Shown one piece after another: positions 1-6,683 of a stretch of DNA of 8,018 bases (positions are counted from its first letter, which is position 1; each line of letters opens with the position of its first letter). The DNA is taken from positions 1 to 8,018 of the forward strand of contig JAEYUK010000286.1 of the NCBI GenBank assembly GCA_023432655.1, read 5' to 3'. Both the position numbers and the translations under genes were made by a program. The notes beneath the pieces were generated by a model. The model worked only from the letters and a program-made list of their open reading frames with translations, did no database searches and was not told the DNA's origin. Source of the DNA: Pseudomonadota bacterium. GTDB taxonomy: Bacteria; Bdellovibrionota; Bacteriovoracia; Bacteriovoracales; Bacteriovoracaceae.

Positions 1-2
1 TC

Positions 3-1313
3 TTCACTCAGTGGGGCAGCGATCTTAAAGTGACCGATATTAAACCAATCTTTGATCTTAACAAACAGGTTAAGCGCTTAAAGAAAATTTCTCCAACTCC
101 GGCCATGACCCTCGGAGAGCATAAAGACGAAGATTTCATTGAAGCAGATATCGTCGTTTACTCTTCTTCGGTTGATCCCAATCTACCACAGTTGAGAGTT
201 GCTCGTGAGCATGGCCGTGCTGTTTATTCTGATTTCGCCTTTGCTTATGAGAACTGCGATAAGCCAGTCGTTGCTGTTTGTGGAAGTCATGGGCGTACTA
301 TTATTTCTCACATGATCGGTTACACCCTCCGTATCGATAAGAAGAATGTTTTTGTTGGCGGAACTTCGGAAGAACCTTTTATCAATTTTCTTTCCCTTCC
401 TAATAAGGAAGAGATCGATTACTGCGTAGTGGAGGTTTCTCCGCAACAGTTGCAGACAGTTGAAAAATTCAAGCCAGTTATGGCCGTTTATCCAAACCTT
501 GAAGAGAAGAATCTTTTGGGTCGTTTTAAATCTTCTGCGGAATATTTGGATACGGCACTTAAAGTCGCTCGGAATCTGGGCCCTGAAGATTATCTTATTG
601 TAAATTTTGATAAGCTTGCTTCAAACTCTGTTTTGAGAAGTTCTCAAGCTCAGACTTTTTGGTATTCCCGAAAGTCTTTTGTCACGATGGGTGTGATTTC
701 TGAAATTCAAGGTACTCATTTCCATGACAAGAGAATTCATTCCAATATTCATTTCCACTCAGAGTTTAAAGTAACTGACATGAGAATCGTAGGTGTCAAC
801 AACCGTGAGAACCTCATGGCCGCTATTACTGCCTGTAAAGCTTTGAAGGTCTCCGATCATTCGATTCAACATTGTATCGAAAAATTCCCTGGTATTCCTC
901 ATCGCCTGGAATTTGTGGTTGAGAAAAATGGCGTTCGTTTTTATAACGATTCAAAATCAGAAACTATGGATGAATTAAAAGTATCTTTGGAAGCTTTCAA
1001 AGAGCCAGTCATCTTGATTGCTGGTGGTAAAGAGATTGAAGGCATTCCATTTGATAAGTATGCCAATATTATTAGGGAAAAAGTTCGAGTCCTGGTTCTT
1101 GTTGGTGAAGTTAAAGAAAGCATGAACCGCATTTTGGGTGATGCTACTCAAACCTATCTGGTAGGATCATTTGATGAGTCTGTACTTCTGGCCTATCAAA
1201 AATCCCGCACAGGGGACACCATTCTCTTGTGCCCGGGAAATGAAAGCACAGATGTTTTCCGCGATTTCGAAGAAAAAGGTAATTACTACAAGAAACTCAT
1301 CTTCCAACTCTAA
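3..1313 (+). CDS. murD: MurD-family ligase (UDP-MurNAc-L-Ala:D-Glu ligase homologue), 5' truncated, degenerate active site
   Basis: This MurD-family protein would normally add D-Glu to UDP-MurNAc-L-Ala in the cytoplasm using ATP. The frame is open to the left edge, so the GTG at 30 is internal and about 25 N-terminal residues (the first part of the UDP-binding domain) are missing. Counting that GTG as residue 1, family landmarks are a P-loop region GSHGRT (85-90), EVSPQQLQ (135-142, matching ELSSFQLE of E. coli), PHRLE (290-294), YNDSKS (305-310), AGGKE (331-335) and a C-terminal CPGNESTDVF (401-410). The C-terminal motifs are clearly MurD and not MurC. Oddities: the P-loop Lys is Arg89, the catalytic His of NVTEDHMDRY aligns with Asn161, and the carbamylated Lys position is not clearly kept (Lys178 is displaced). 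It may be a diverged or inactive paralogue or an altered enzyme. Family assignment is firm; activity is uncertain. Confidence 0.85.
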   Translation, partial: FTQWGSDLKVTDIKPIFDLNKQVKRLKKISPTPAMTLGEHKDEDFIEADIVVYSSSVDPNLPQLRVAREHGRAVYSDFAFAYENCDKPVVAVCGSHGRTIISHMIGYTLRIDKKNVFVGGTSEEPFINFLSLPNKEEIDYCVVEVSPQQLQTVEKFKPVMAVYPNLEEKNLLGRFKSSAEYLDTALKVARNLGPEDYLIVNFDKLASNSVLRSSQAQTFWYSRKSFVTMGVISEIQGTHFHDKRIHSNIHFHSEFKVTDMRIVGVNNRENLMAAITACKALKVSDHSIQHCIEKFPGIPHRLEFVVEKNGVRFYNDSKSETMDELKVSLEAFKEPVILIAGGKEIEGIPFDKYANIIREKVRVLVLVGEVKESMNRILGDATQTYLVGSFDESVLLAYQKSRTGDTILLCPGNESTDVFRDFEEKGNYYKKLIFQL

Positions 1314-1343
1314 ATCATTATTGCTCCGCTTGTGATCCATACG

Positions 1344-1374
1344 TTACACTGGAAGAAACCCTCTTCCGGTGTAA
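1344..1374 (+). promoter_or_regulatory. 13-bp inverted repeat directly before ftsW start
   Basis: The arms TTACACTGGAAGA (1344-1356) and TCTTCCGGTGTAA (1362-1374) pair over 13 positions with one G-U, around a 5-base loop AACCC. The repeat ends 3 bases before the ftsW ATG at 1378 and buries the only weak Shine-Dalgarno-like GGTG (1368-1371). No T-run follows, so it is not a standard intrinsic terminator. It could be an RNA structure limiting ftsW translation, or an operator. A weak promoter-like pair (TTGCTC at 1321, TACACT at 1345, 18-base spacer) would place its start inside the repeat. The repeat is seen directly; the function is inferred. Confidence 0.55.
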
Positions 1375-1377
1375 CTC

Positions 1378-2541
1378 ATGAATGAAAATAACAGACTAGA
1401 AAAGTTAACTAACTACTTCCTCATCAATGTCTTTTTTTTGATACTATTTGGTGTGATCATGGTGTTTTCTGCCAGCTATATGTACGCGACAGAAAATATG
1501 GGGAGTAGCTACTTCTTCTTAGTGAAGCAGCTAATTTTTATTGCCCTAGGTTTAACGATCGCCCTGGTTCTCTCAAAGCTTAAAATCCTTTATCTCTACA
1601 AGCATGCATACAAGATTAATGCTCTTTTTGGAGTTCTAGTCACACTAACTCTTGTTCCAGGTTTAAGCGTGGTCATTAAAGGATCTAAGCGTTGGTTGAA
1701 CTTGGGATTTATGAATCTACAGCCCGGAGAATTTTTAAAATATACCCTGATGCTGGCTTCCATCCGTTACTTTGAAAACTTCAATAACTATACCCCGAAG
1801 CAACGAGTGATCTATCTTTCGGGATTAGTCTATCCGTTAGGCATTTTCATTCTTCAGCCTGACTTTGGGACGTTCTTTATTGCTTCATTAGTCATTGGAT
1901 TCATTGCTTTTCTTAGCTCGTTTCCTAGAAAGTATTTTTATTCGGCATTGGTTTTAGGTGGAATCGGAGCTTTTGGAATTCTCATTTCAGCGCCCTACCG
2001 GGTGAAACGTCTTCTAACTTTTCTTGATCCATGGAAAGATCCACGCGGAAGTGGCTTTCAGGTAATTCAATCTTTCCTCGCCTTCGCTAATGGTTCTTTT
2101 TTTGGCCAGGGTTTAGGAAACAGTAACGAGAAACTTTTTTATCTTCCTGAAGCCTATAACGACTTCATTTTTTCAGTAGTGGGTGAAGAGCTGGGTTTTA
2201 TCGGTGTCTTGGTCACAGTGTTGATGTTTATTAGTTTCATCTTCATTGGTTTTAAAATGGCCATCTCTTTAAAGAGTCGAGTGGGAAGTATTATGGTTGC
2301 CACCATTATATTTACCATCGGGTTTCAGGCCTTCATGAATATGGGGGTGGTATTAGGAGTTTTACCGACAAAAGGTTTGAACTTACCATTTATTAGTTAT
2401 GGGGGATCCTCAATGGTTGCTAACCTTGCGGCTTTGGGACTTATTTACGCCTGCCTCCGAATTAAACCAGGTGATGCAAAAGAAGTGAGTACTAAGAAAA
2501 CACAATCTGCAGCAGGTGTTTTAAAGAGAGCTTTTAACTAA
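1378..2541 (+). CDS. ftsW: FtsW, SEDS-family septal peptidoglycan glycosyltransferase
   Basis: FtsW polymerises lipid II into septal glycan strands in the inner membrane, together with its partner transpeptidase FtsI (PBP3). The 387-residue product is a multipass protein with about ten hydrophobic segments, the first near residues 14-33. SEDS landmarks are KRWLNLG (104-110), QPGEFLK (115-121, usually QPSELAK), QPDFGT (160-165), DPWKDPRGSGFQ (217-228), EAYNDFIFSVVGEELGF (258-274) and PTKGLNLPFISYGGSS (330-345). Asp262 matches the catalytic Asp of the family. The C-terminal tail (about 362-387) is short, basic and cytoplasmic. RodA is the main alternative, but the dcw location favours FtsW. It starts 64 bases after the MurD-like gene, behind a hairpin and without a clear Shine-Dalgarno. 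Its TAA shares a base with the murG ATG (TAATG), which suggests translational coupling. Confidence 0.95.
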   Translation: MNENNRLEKLTNYFLINVFFLILFGVIMVFSASYMYATENMGSSYFFLVKQLIFIALGLTIALVLSKLKILYLYKHAYKINALFGVLVTLTLVPGLSVVIKGSKRWLNLGFMNLQPGEFLKYTLMLASIRYFENFNNYTPKQRVIYLSGLVYPLGIFILQPDFGTFFIASLVIGFIAFLSSFPRKYFYSALVLGGIGAFGILISAPYRVKRLLTFLDPWKDPRGSGFQVIQSFLAFANGSFFGQGLGNSNEKLFYLPEAYNDFIFSVVGEELGFIGVLVTVLMFISFIFIGFKMAISLKSRVGSIMVATIIFTIGFQAFMNMGVVLGVLPTKGLNLPFISYGGSSMVANLAALGLIYACLRIKPGDAKEVSTKKTQSAAGVLKRAFN

Positions 2542-3596
2542 TGAAATATGCAGTTTTAGTTGCCGGTGGAACAGGCGGACATATCAATGCAGCTTTAGCT
2601 GTTGGTGAAGCTTTAGTAAGTGAGGGCTGGGATATTCAGTACATCACTGGAAAACGTCCGCTTGATTATAAACTTTTTAAAGGTCAGCTTGCTCTTAATA
2701 TTGATTCTCAGCCACTTCGAACCAATAACCCCATCAAGCTCTTAAAGAATATTATTCTGAATTTTAAAAGTTTCATGTCCATTTTAAAGACTTTTAAAAC
2801 CAAACGTCCGGCCCTGATTGTAGGGGCAGGTGGTTATGTTTGTGGGCCTACTCTCTTGGTTGGTAAAATTCTTGGTATTCCTGTCTTCATCATCGAGCAA
2901 AACGCCGTCATGGGTTTAACAAATAAGATTTTAGGCTGGATCGCAGATAAAATATTTGTTCACTTTACTGAGACTAAAGGGCTTTCTCCAAGCCTTTCCC
3001 GGAAAGTGGTGGTGGTGGGTAATCCCACCAGGAAATCCATTGGGCCGGTACCGCTTAAAAAGTTTGATGGAGAACTTAAAGTTTTGGTCTTTGGTGGAAG
3101 TTTAGGTGCGACTCAGATTAATAATGTTATTTTTGATGTTGTCAGGGATGCGCCGATTTCATCGCTTGCGATTCATCATCAGGTCGGGAGTGCCCAAAAC
3201 ATTCCTCATCTGGAATCGGCCGTTAACTATCAGGCGATGCCTTATATAGATGACATGCAAAAAGAATATGAGTGGTGCGATGTGATTATTTCACGGGCCG
3301 GGGCCAGCAGTGTTTCAGAGCTAGCTATTATAAAAAAGCCGGTTTTAATTTTTCCTTACCCGGCTGCGACTGATAACCATCAACTCTATAATGCTCAAAT
3401 TTTTAAAGCAGAATCAGATTTTACGGTAGAGATTGCTGAACCTGGTCTGACTCATGATGAATACCTTCGTCGCACAAAGGATTTTCTAGTCAAGGCTTCT
3501 CGCCAGGAGCTAAAGTACACCCAGAAAGTATCAGCAGGTAATCACACCTGTGATGATATTTTAAGAGAGATAAAATCACATGTTGGGATGGCTTAA
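2541..3596 (+). CDS. murG: MurG, UDP-GlcNAc:lipid I N-acetylglucosaminyltransferase
   Basis: MurG transfers GlcNAc from UDP-GlcNAc to lipid I on the inner face of the cytoplasmic membrane, giving lipid II. The 351-residue length is typical. This GT-B enzyme shows the N-terminal GGTGGH loop (9-14), GAGGYVCGP (95-103), EQNAVMGLTN (119-128) and VGNPTR (159-164). In the C-terminal donor domain it shows GGSLGATQIN (185-194), HHQVG (212-216), SRAGASSVSE (251-260, with Glu260 at the ribose-contacting position) and DNHQLYNA (278-285). Small departures are the absence of Pro in the segment after GGTGGH (HINAAL instead of HxxPAL) and Leu instead of Gln in GGSQGA. Both look tolerable. The ATG overlaps the ftsW stop and the 3' end overlaps murC by 17 bases, so the three are probably co-translated. 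Confidence 0.96.
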   Translation: MKYAVLVAGGTGGHINAALAVGEALVSEGWDIQYITGKRPLDYKLFKGQLALNIDSQPLRTNNPIKLLKNIILNFKSFMSILKTFKTKRPALIVGAGGYVCGPTLLVGKILGIPVFIIEQNAVMGLTNKILGWIADKIFVHFTETKGLSPSLSRKVVVVGNPTRKSIGPVPLKKFDGELKVLVFGGSLGATQINNVIFDVVRDAPISSLAIHHQVGSAQNIPHLESAVNYQAMPYIDDMQKEYEWCDVIISRAGASSVSELAIIKKPVLIFPYPAATDNHQLYNAQIFKAESDFTVEIAEPGLTHDEYLRRTKDFLVKASRQELKYTQKVSAGNHTCDDILREIKSHVGMA

Positions 3597-4956
3597 AACG
3601 ACAAAACTACATTTTATTGGAATTGGCGGGATTGGCATGAGCGGTATTGCTGAAGTGCTTTTAGATCTTGGCTATAAAGTTTCAGGCTCAGACCTAAATG
3701 ATTCTCCCGTTATCGATAATCTAAGAAATAAAGGTGCTGAGATTTTCATTGGTCACGCGGCTTCGAACGTAACGGACGCCACTCTGATCGTTTATAGTTC
3801 AGCTATTGATAATGCTAACCCGGAAGTGATGCGGGCCCAGGAATTAAAAATTCCCATGATTCGAAGGGCCGAGATGCTCGCTGAACTAATGAGGCTTAAG
3901 TATGGCATTGCCATTGCCGGATCCCATGGTAAGACCACGACCACGAGTTTGGTGGCAACAATTTTTCAGGAAGCCAAGCTTGATGCCACTCATATTATCG
4001 GAGGAATAGTCAGTAATCTGGGCGGCAATGCTAAGAAAGGCGATGGACAATATTTGATAGCTGAAGCTGATGAATCAGATGGTTCCTTTCTTTTATTAAA
4101 TCCCATCATGGCCGCCATCACGAATATCGATAATGACCATCTAGATCATTACGGTAGCAAAGACAAAATTGTGGAAGCCTTTGTTGAGTTTGTTAACAGA
4201 CTGCCTTTTTATGGCAAAGCGGCCTTAAATGCTAACGACTCTTCGTCAGTGGCCATAAGCACCTTAGTAAAACGTCCTATAACCTGGTATGGAATTGAGG
4301 TGGATAATGCCATCGCCGAGTACAACGCAAAAGAGGTTGAATTATCTGCCTCCGGAACCGAGTTTGATCTCTACTTCCGCGGTGAAAAAGTTAAACGATT
4401 TAAGACTCATCTCATGGGTCTCCATAATGTTTCTAATACTCTTGCTGCCATTTCTCTTTCACATGAAGCAGGCCTCACATGGGAAACCATCCAGAATGGC
4501 CTTCTGAATTTTCGTGGCGTGGGACGCAGGTTAGAAAAGCTTTTTGAAAAAGGGTCTTTTTTAGTTGTAGATGATTATGGTCATCATCCTACGGAAATTC
4601 ATGCAACGGTTTCTACTTTAAAGAAAGTGGATAAGAGACCTTTGTGTGTAATTTTTGAACCTCACAGATATTCAAGAACTCAGAACTTCTGGAAAGAGTT
4701 CCAGGATAGTTTCGTTGGAGTGGATGAGCTTTACGTTACTCCGATTTATCCTGCCTCAGAAAAACCATTAGCAGGTATTACCTCAGAAGCATTAGTTAAA
4801 GAGATGAATGCAAGTGGAATAAATGCACATTACCTCCCTTCTTTAAATGCCATGAAAGAAATTTTGATGCAGAAGAAAAATGAAGAGTGCGTATTACTGT
4901 CTTTGGGGGCAGGGGCCATCTCAAAAAAAATGAAGGAATTAGTTAAAGAACTATGA
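3580..4956 (+). CDS. murC: MurC, UDP-N-acetylmuramate:L-alanine ligase
   Basis: MurC adds L-Ala to UDP-MurNAc in the cytoplasm with ATP, the first step of stem peptide assembly. The 458 residues cover the three Mur ligase domains. They show the Rossmann-like GIGGIGMSG (14-22), YSSAID (72-77), an intact ATP loop GSHGKTTTT (114-122), EADESDGSF (162-170), NIDNDHLDHYG (182-192), HNVSNTLAA (282-290), FRGVGRRLE (311-319), DDYGHHPTEI (331-340) and FEPHRYSRT (359-367). All catalytic signatures are present, in contrast to the MurD homologue upstream. The start lies inside the end of murG, with a purine-rich stretch AGAGAGA ending about 9 bases upstream. The TGA overlaps the murB ATG as ATGA. Mpl is an alternative family member, but the dcw location and length favour MurC. 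Confidence 0.96.
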   Translation: MLGWLKTTKLHFIGIGGIGMSGIAEVLLDLGYKVSGSDLNDSPVIDNLRNKGAEIFIGHAASNVTDATLIVYSSAIDNANPEVMRAQELKIPMIRRAEMLAELMRLKYGIAIAGSHGKTTTTSLVATIFQEAKLDATHIIGGIVSNLGGNAKKGDGQYLIAEADESDGSFLLLNPIMAAITNIDNDHLDHYGSKDKIVEAFVEFVNRLPFYGKAALNANDSSSVAISTLVKRPITWYGIEVDNAIAEYNAKEVELSASGTEFDLYFRGEKVKRFKTHLMGLHNVSNTLAAISLSHEAGLTWETIQNGLLNFRGVGRRLEKLFEKGSFLVVDDYGHHPTEIHATVSTLKKVDKRPLCVIFEPHRYSRTQNFWKEFQDSFVGVDELYVTPIYPASEKPLAGITSEALVKEMNASGINAHYLPSLNAMKEILMQKKNEECVLLSLGAGAISKKMKELVKEL

Positions 4957-5852
4957 GCCTCTTATTAGAGATTGAAAAAATTCCGGATTGTTCGCTATCG
5001 GTTGATACCGATCTAACCAAGTATACAACCATGCGACTTTCTGCCCGTGGTGACGTGGTAGAAATACAATCGGTAGAGGCTTTACAAAAAGTTCTTCCGG
5101 TCCTTAAAAAGTACGGACGGAAGTATTTGGTAGTAGGCTGGGGCGCCAATCAAATTCTTCCCGCCCAGTGTGAAGAACTGATTATTCATCTGGATTTTCC
5201 ATTTGATCATTCTTATTTAAATGATGAACGGCAAGAGTATGAATTACCCGCTTCATTAGGACTCAATTATCTCACCGCTCATGCCGTGAAGTTCGGATTA
5301 AGCGGATGGGAAGTCTTTACGGGCATTCCTGCCTCCTTAGGTGGGGCCATTTATATGAATGCCGGGACAAATCTGGGGGAGATTGGTTCGCTTATTAAAT
5401 CAGTAAATCTGGTTAATCAGGACGGCATTCTTCGCACTGAGCTTATGAGTCCTCAAAGTTTTTCCTACCGCAGGAATTATTTCGTAAAGCCTGGAGACGT
5501 TATTGTGAGTGCAGTGGTAACTCACCAAGGTTTAAATCCCGCCATCTCTCAAAAAATAAAAGACTATTTAGAATATCGTAAAAAGAGTCAACCGCTCACT
5601 ACCCGAAATTGCGGCTGCGTTTTCAAAAATCCTGCCCGCGAACTTCAGGCCGGGCGACTTATTGATTTAATGGGGCTAAAAGGTCTCACCATGGGAGGGC
5701 TTAGAATTAGCCCTAAACATGCCAACTTCATCGAGAACTCGGGAAGTTCTAATTGGGATGAGTTTGAAACTCTGGTCAACATTATAAAATCTAACATGAA
5801 TGTCTTCTATGGAATTGAGTTTGAATTGGAAGTAAAAATCCCCTATCATTAA
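4953..5852 (+). CDS. murB: MurB, UDP-N-acetylenolpyruvoylglucosamine reductase (type II)
   Basis: MurB reduces UDP-GlcNAc-enolpyruvate to UDP-MurNAc with NADPH and FAD in the cytoplasm. The 299-residue length fits the shorter type II enzymes. Visible motifs are the FAD-binding VGWGANQIL (61-69, usually GGGSNLL), GIPASLGGAIYMNAG (124-138), SYRRNYF (171-177, holding the family Tyr-Arg), NCGCVFKNP (219-227), AGRLIDLMGLKG (233-244), SPKHANFIEN (253-262) and a C-terminal FELEV (290-294) with the likely catalytic Glu293. Cys222 sits where E. coli MurB has the proton-donating Ser229. I believe Cys occurs there in some other MurB proteins, so activity is plausible. The GGG-to-GWG and S-to-A changes in the FAD loop are less usual. 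The start overlaps murC by 4 bases with no strong Shine-Dalgarno, which suggests coupling. Confidence 0.93.
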   Translation: MSLLLEIEKIPDCSLSVDTDLTKYTTMRLSARGDVVEIQSVEALQKVLPVLKKYGRKYLVVGWGANQILPAQCEELIIHLDFPFDHSYLNDERQEYELPASLGLNYLTAHAVKFGLSGWEVFTGIPASLGGAIYMNAGTNLGEIGSLIKSVNLVNQDGILRTELMSPQSFSYRRNYFVKPGDVIVSAVVTHQGLNPAISQKIKDYLEYRKKSQPLTTRNCGCVFKNPARELQAGRLIDLMGLKGLTMGGLRISPKHANFIENSGSSNWDEFETLVNIIKSNMNVFYGIEFELEVKIPYH

Positions 5853-5855
5853 TTC

Positions 5856-6608
5856 ATGTCGAGAATAATTTTAGTATCGTTCCTGATCCTCTCCTCTACT
5901 TTGGCCCAGGCCAATGTTCCCGATCAATTTACTCAGAAAAATATTAACTACCGTACGTACTTTGGGCAATGTCCTTCTAAGTCCTCCGGGATGCTTACCC
6001 TGCTTCTGATGAAAGAGTTCGAAAAGAATCACTCCTTAAAGGATGTGAAAGAGAAAATCGTAAAAGAGAAACTCGATGAGAAATACTTTCTTTCGGATTA
6101 CCGTATCTCTTACAATCCAGTCATTCGTACACTTAGTATCAACTTAGATTGCCCTGAACCGTTAGCGAAGGTTCAAGTTTATAAGCCGAATGGTGAAGAA
6201 CATTACTCGGCCATTCTTTCGGATAACGCTAAAATTTATGAGCCTCAGTATGAAAATCTCATGAAGGCCGAAAAAAGATTAAACTATAATCTGCCCCTAC
6301 TTGCTATCTCGATGGAGCAATTAGAAGGGACTGCTCCGGTTGAATTATCTGTCTTTATTAAAAAGATGGATATTGAGCTTAGAAATAAAGTCTCTGAAAT
6401 TATTCTTAGCAAAAACAACGAGTTAACAATAATATTTGCTCTCGGAAGAAAAGCTACAAGTGTCTTTATGGGAACTGATTTGTGGGATGAAAAACTGGTG
6501 AAACTCACAAAGATTGTGGGTTACGTGGGCAAGAACCAGCGGTACCCAACAAGTATAAACTTAGTTAATACGAAAAAGGTTGTTGTCAAGTTTTCTGACA
6601 AAATCTAA
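5856..6608 (+). CDS. ftsQ: Divergent FtsQ/DivIB-like protein with N-terminal signal peptide
   Basis: This gene sits where ftsQ is expected, between murB and ftsA. FtsQ is an inner-membrane divisome protein with a periplasmic POTRA and beta domain that recruits FtsB and FtsL. The 250-residue product matches only in pattern. Residues 77-108 resemble the POTRA end (SYNPVIRTLSINLDCPEPLAKV), 118-150 resemble the segment leading to the LP.L motif (NLPLLAI, 145-151), and 187-246 resemble the C-terminal beta repeats (ALGRKATSVFMG, then KLVKLTKIV, then INLVNTKKVVVKF). The N terminus is MSR, a hydrophobic stretch at 4-17, then AQA before Asn20, which looks like a cleavable Sec signal peptide and not a cytoplasmic tail plus anchor. 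Cys39 and Cys99 could form a disulfide. An in-frame TAA two codons upstream rules out a longer N terminus. No clear Shine-Dalgarno is present. An unrelated exported protein remains possible. Confidence 0.6.
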   Translation: MSRIILVSFLILSSTLAQANVPDQFTQKNINYRTYFGQCPSKSSGMLTLLLMKEFEKNHSLKDVKEKIVKEKLDEKYFLSDYRISYNPVIRTLSINLDCPEPLAKVQVYKPNGEEHYSAILSDNAKIYEPQYENLMKAEKRLNYNLPLLAISMEQLEGTAPVELSVFIKKMDIELRNKVSEIILSKNNELTIIFALGRKATSVFMGTDLWDEKLVKLTKIVGYVGKNQRYPTSINLVNTKKVVVKFSDKI

Positions 6609-6615
6609 AATTTTA

Positions 6616-6640
6616 CCATGGCGATGATCGCCTTGTTTTT
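6616..6640 (+). terminator. Candidate intrinsic terminator after ftsQ-like gene
   Basis: The near-palindrome GGCGATGATCGCC (6620-6632) forms a 5-bp GC-rich stem with a 3-base loop. TTG and a run of five T (6636-6640) follow it. It lies 8 bases after the ftsQ-like stop and 65 bases before ftsA. The stem is short, so termination may be partial, which would reduce but not abolish read-through into ftsA-ftsZ. The palindrome could instead be a protein binding site. Confidence 0.4.
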
Positions 6641-6645
6641 ATAGT
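6640..6645 (+). promoter_or_regulatory. Candidate -10 element upstream of ftsA
   Basis: TATAGT matches the sigma-70 -10 consensus at five of six positions and would start transcription near 6652, ahead of ftsA. I see no convincing -35 hexamer at 16-19 bases. The spacer region instead holds the GGCGATGATCGCC palindrome. In an AT-rich gap such a match can occur by chance. Confidence 0.2.
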
Positions 6646-6660
6646 CAGAATGAATCTGCT

Positions 6661-6683
6661 CTCTTCTTTTAGAAGAGGTTTTT
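6661..6683 (+). promoter_or_regulatory. Hairpin with T-run in ftsA leader, possible attenuator or translational switch
   Basis: CTCTTCT (6661-6667) and AGAAGAG (6671-6677) form a perfect 7-bp stem with a TTT loop. A T-run follows at 6679-6683, as in a weak intrinsic terminator. The same left arm can alternatively pair with GAGAAGGG (6684-6691), which contains the ftsA ribosome binding site, over 8 positions with two G-U pairs. The two pairings exclude each other. Both are visible in the sequence; regulation is inferred. Confidence 0.35.

Noticed and set aside
30..32. GTG as the start of the MurD-like gene
   Set aside because: The frame is open upstream to the window edge and reads plausible MurD sequence there. 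Starting at GTG would remove the N-terminal nucleotide-binding segment, and no ribosome binding site precedes it.
183..446. Open frame of 87 codons on the minus strand within the MurD-like gene
   Set aside because: It is antisense to a clear family match, has no ribosome binding site or recognisable motif, and is best explained as a shadow. The same applies to the minus-strand frames at 941-1132, 4943-5149 and 6284-6508.
3013..3030. 7-bp GC-rich hairpin TGGTGGG/CCCACCA inside murG
   Set aside because: It encodes the conserved VVGNPTR region, so the sequence is explained by protein constraint. There is no T-run or gene boundary.
4289..4507. 72-codon plus-strand frame inside murC
   Set aside because: It is out of frame with murC, which keeps its motifs throughout this stretch, and has no supporting signals. 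The frame at 7207-7410 inside ftsA is rejected for the same reason.
4923..4930. Run of eight A near the end of murC, a possible slippage site
   Set aside because: It encodes Lys-Lys in frame, and murC ends normally with the ATGA overlap to murB. There is no downstream structure or alternative frame of interest, so ordinary AT-rich coding explains it.
5848..5869. AT-rich imperfect stem around the ftsQ-like start codon
   Set aside because: It has seven weak pairs with a bulge in an AT-rich stretch, so it is too unstable to separate from chance.
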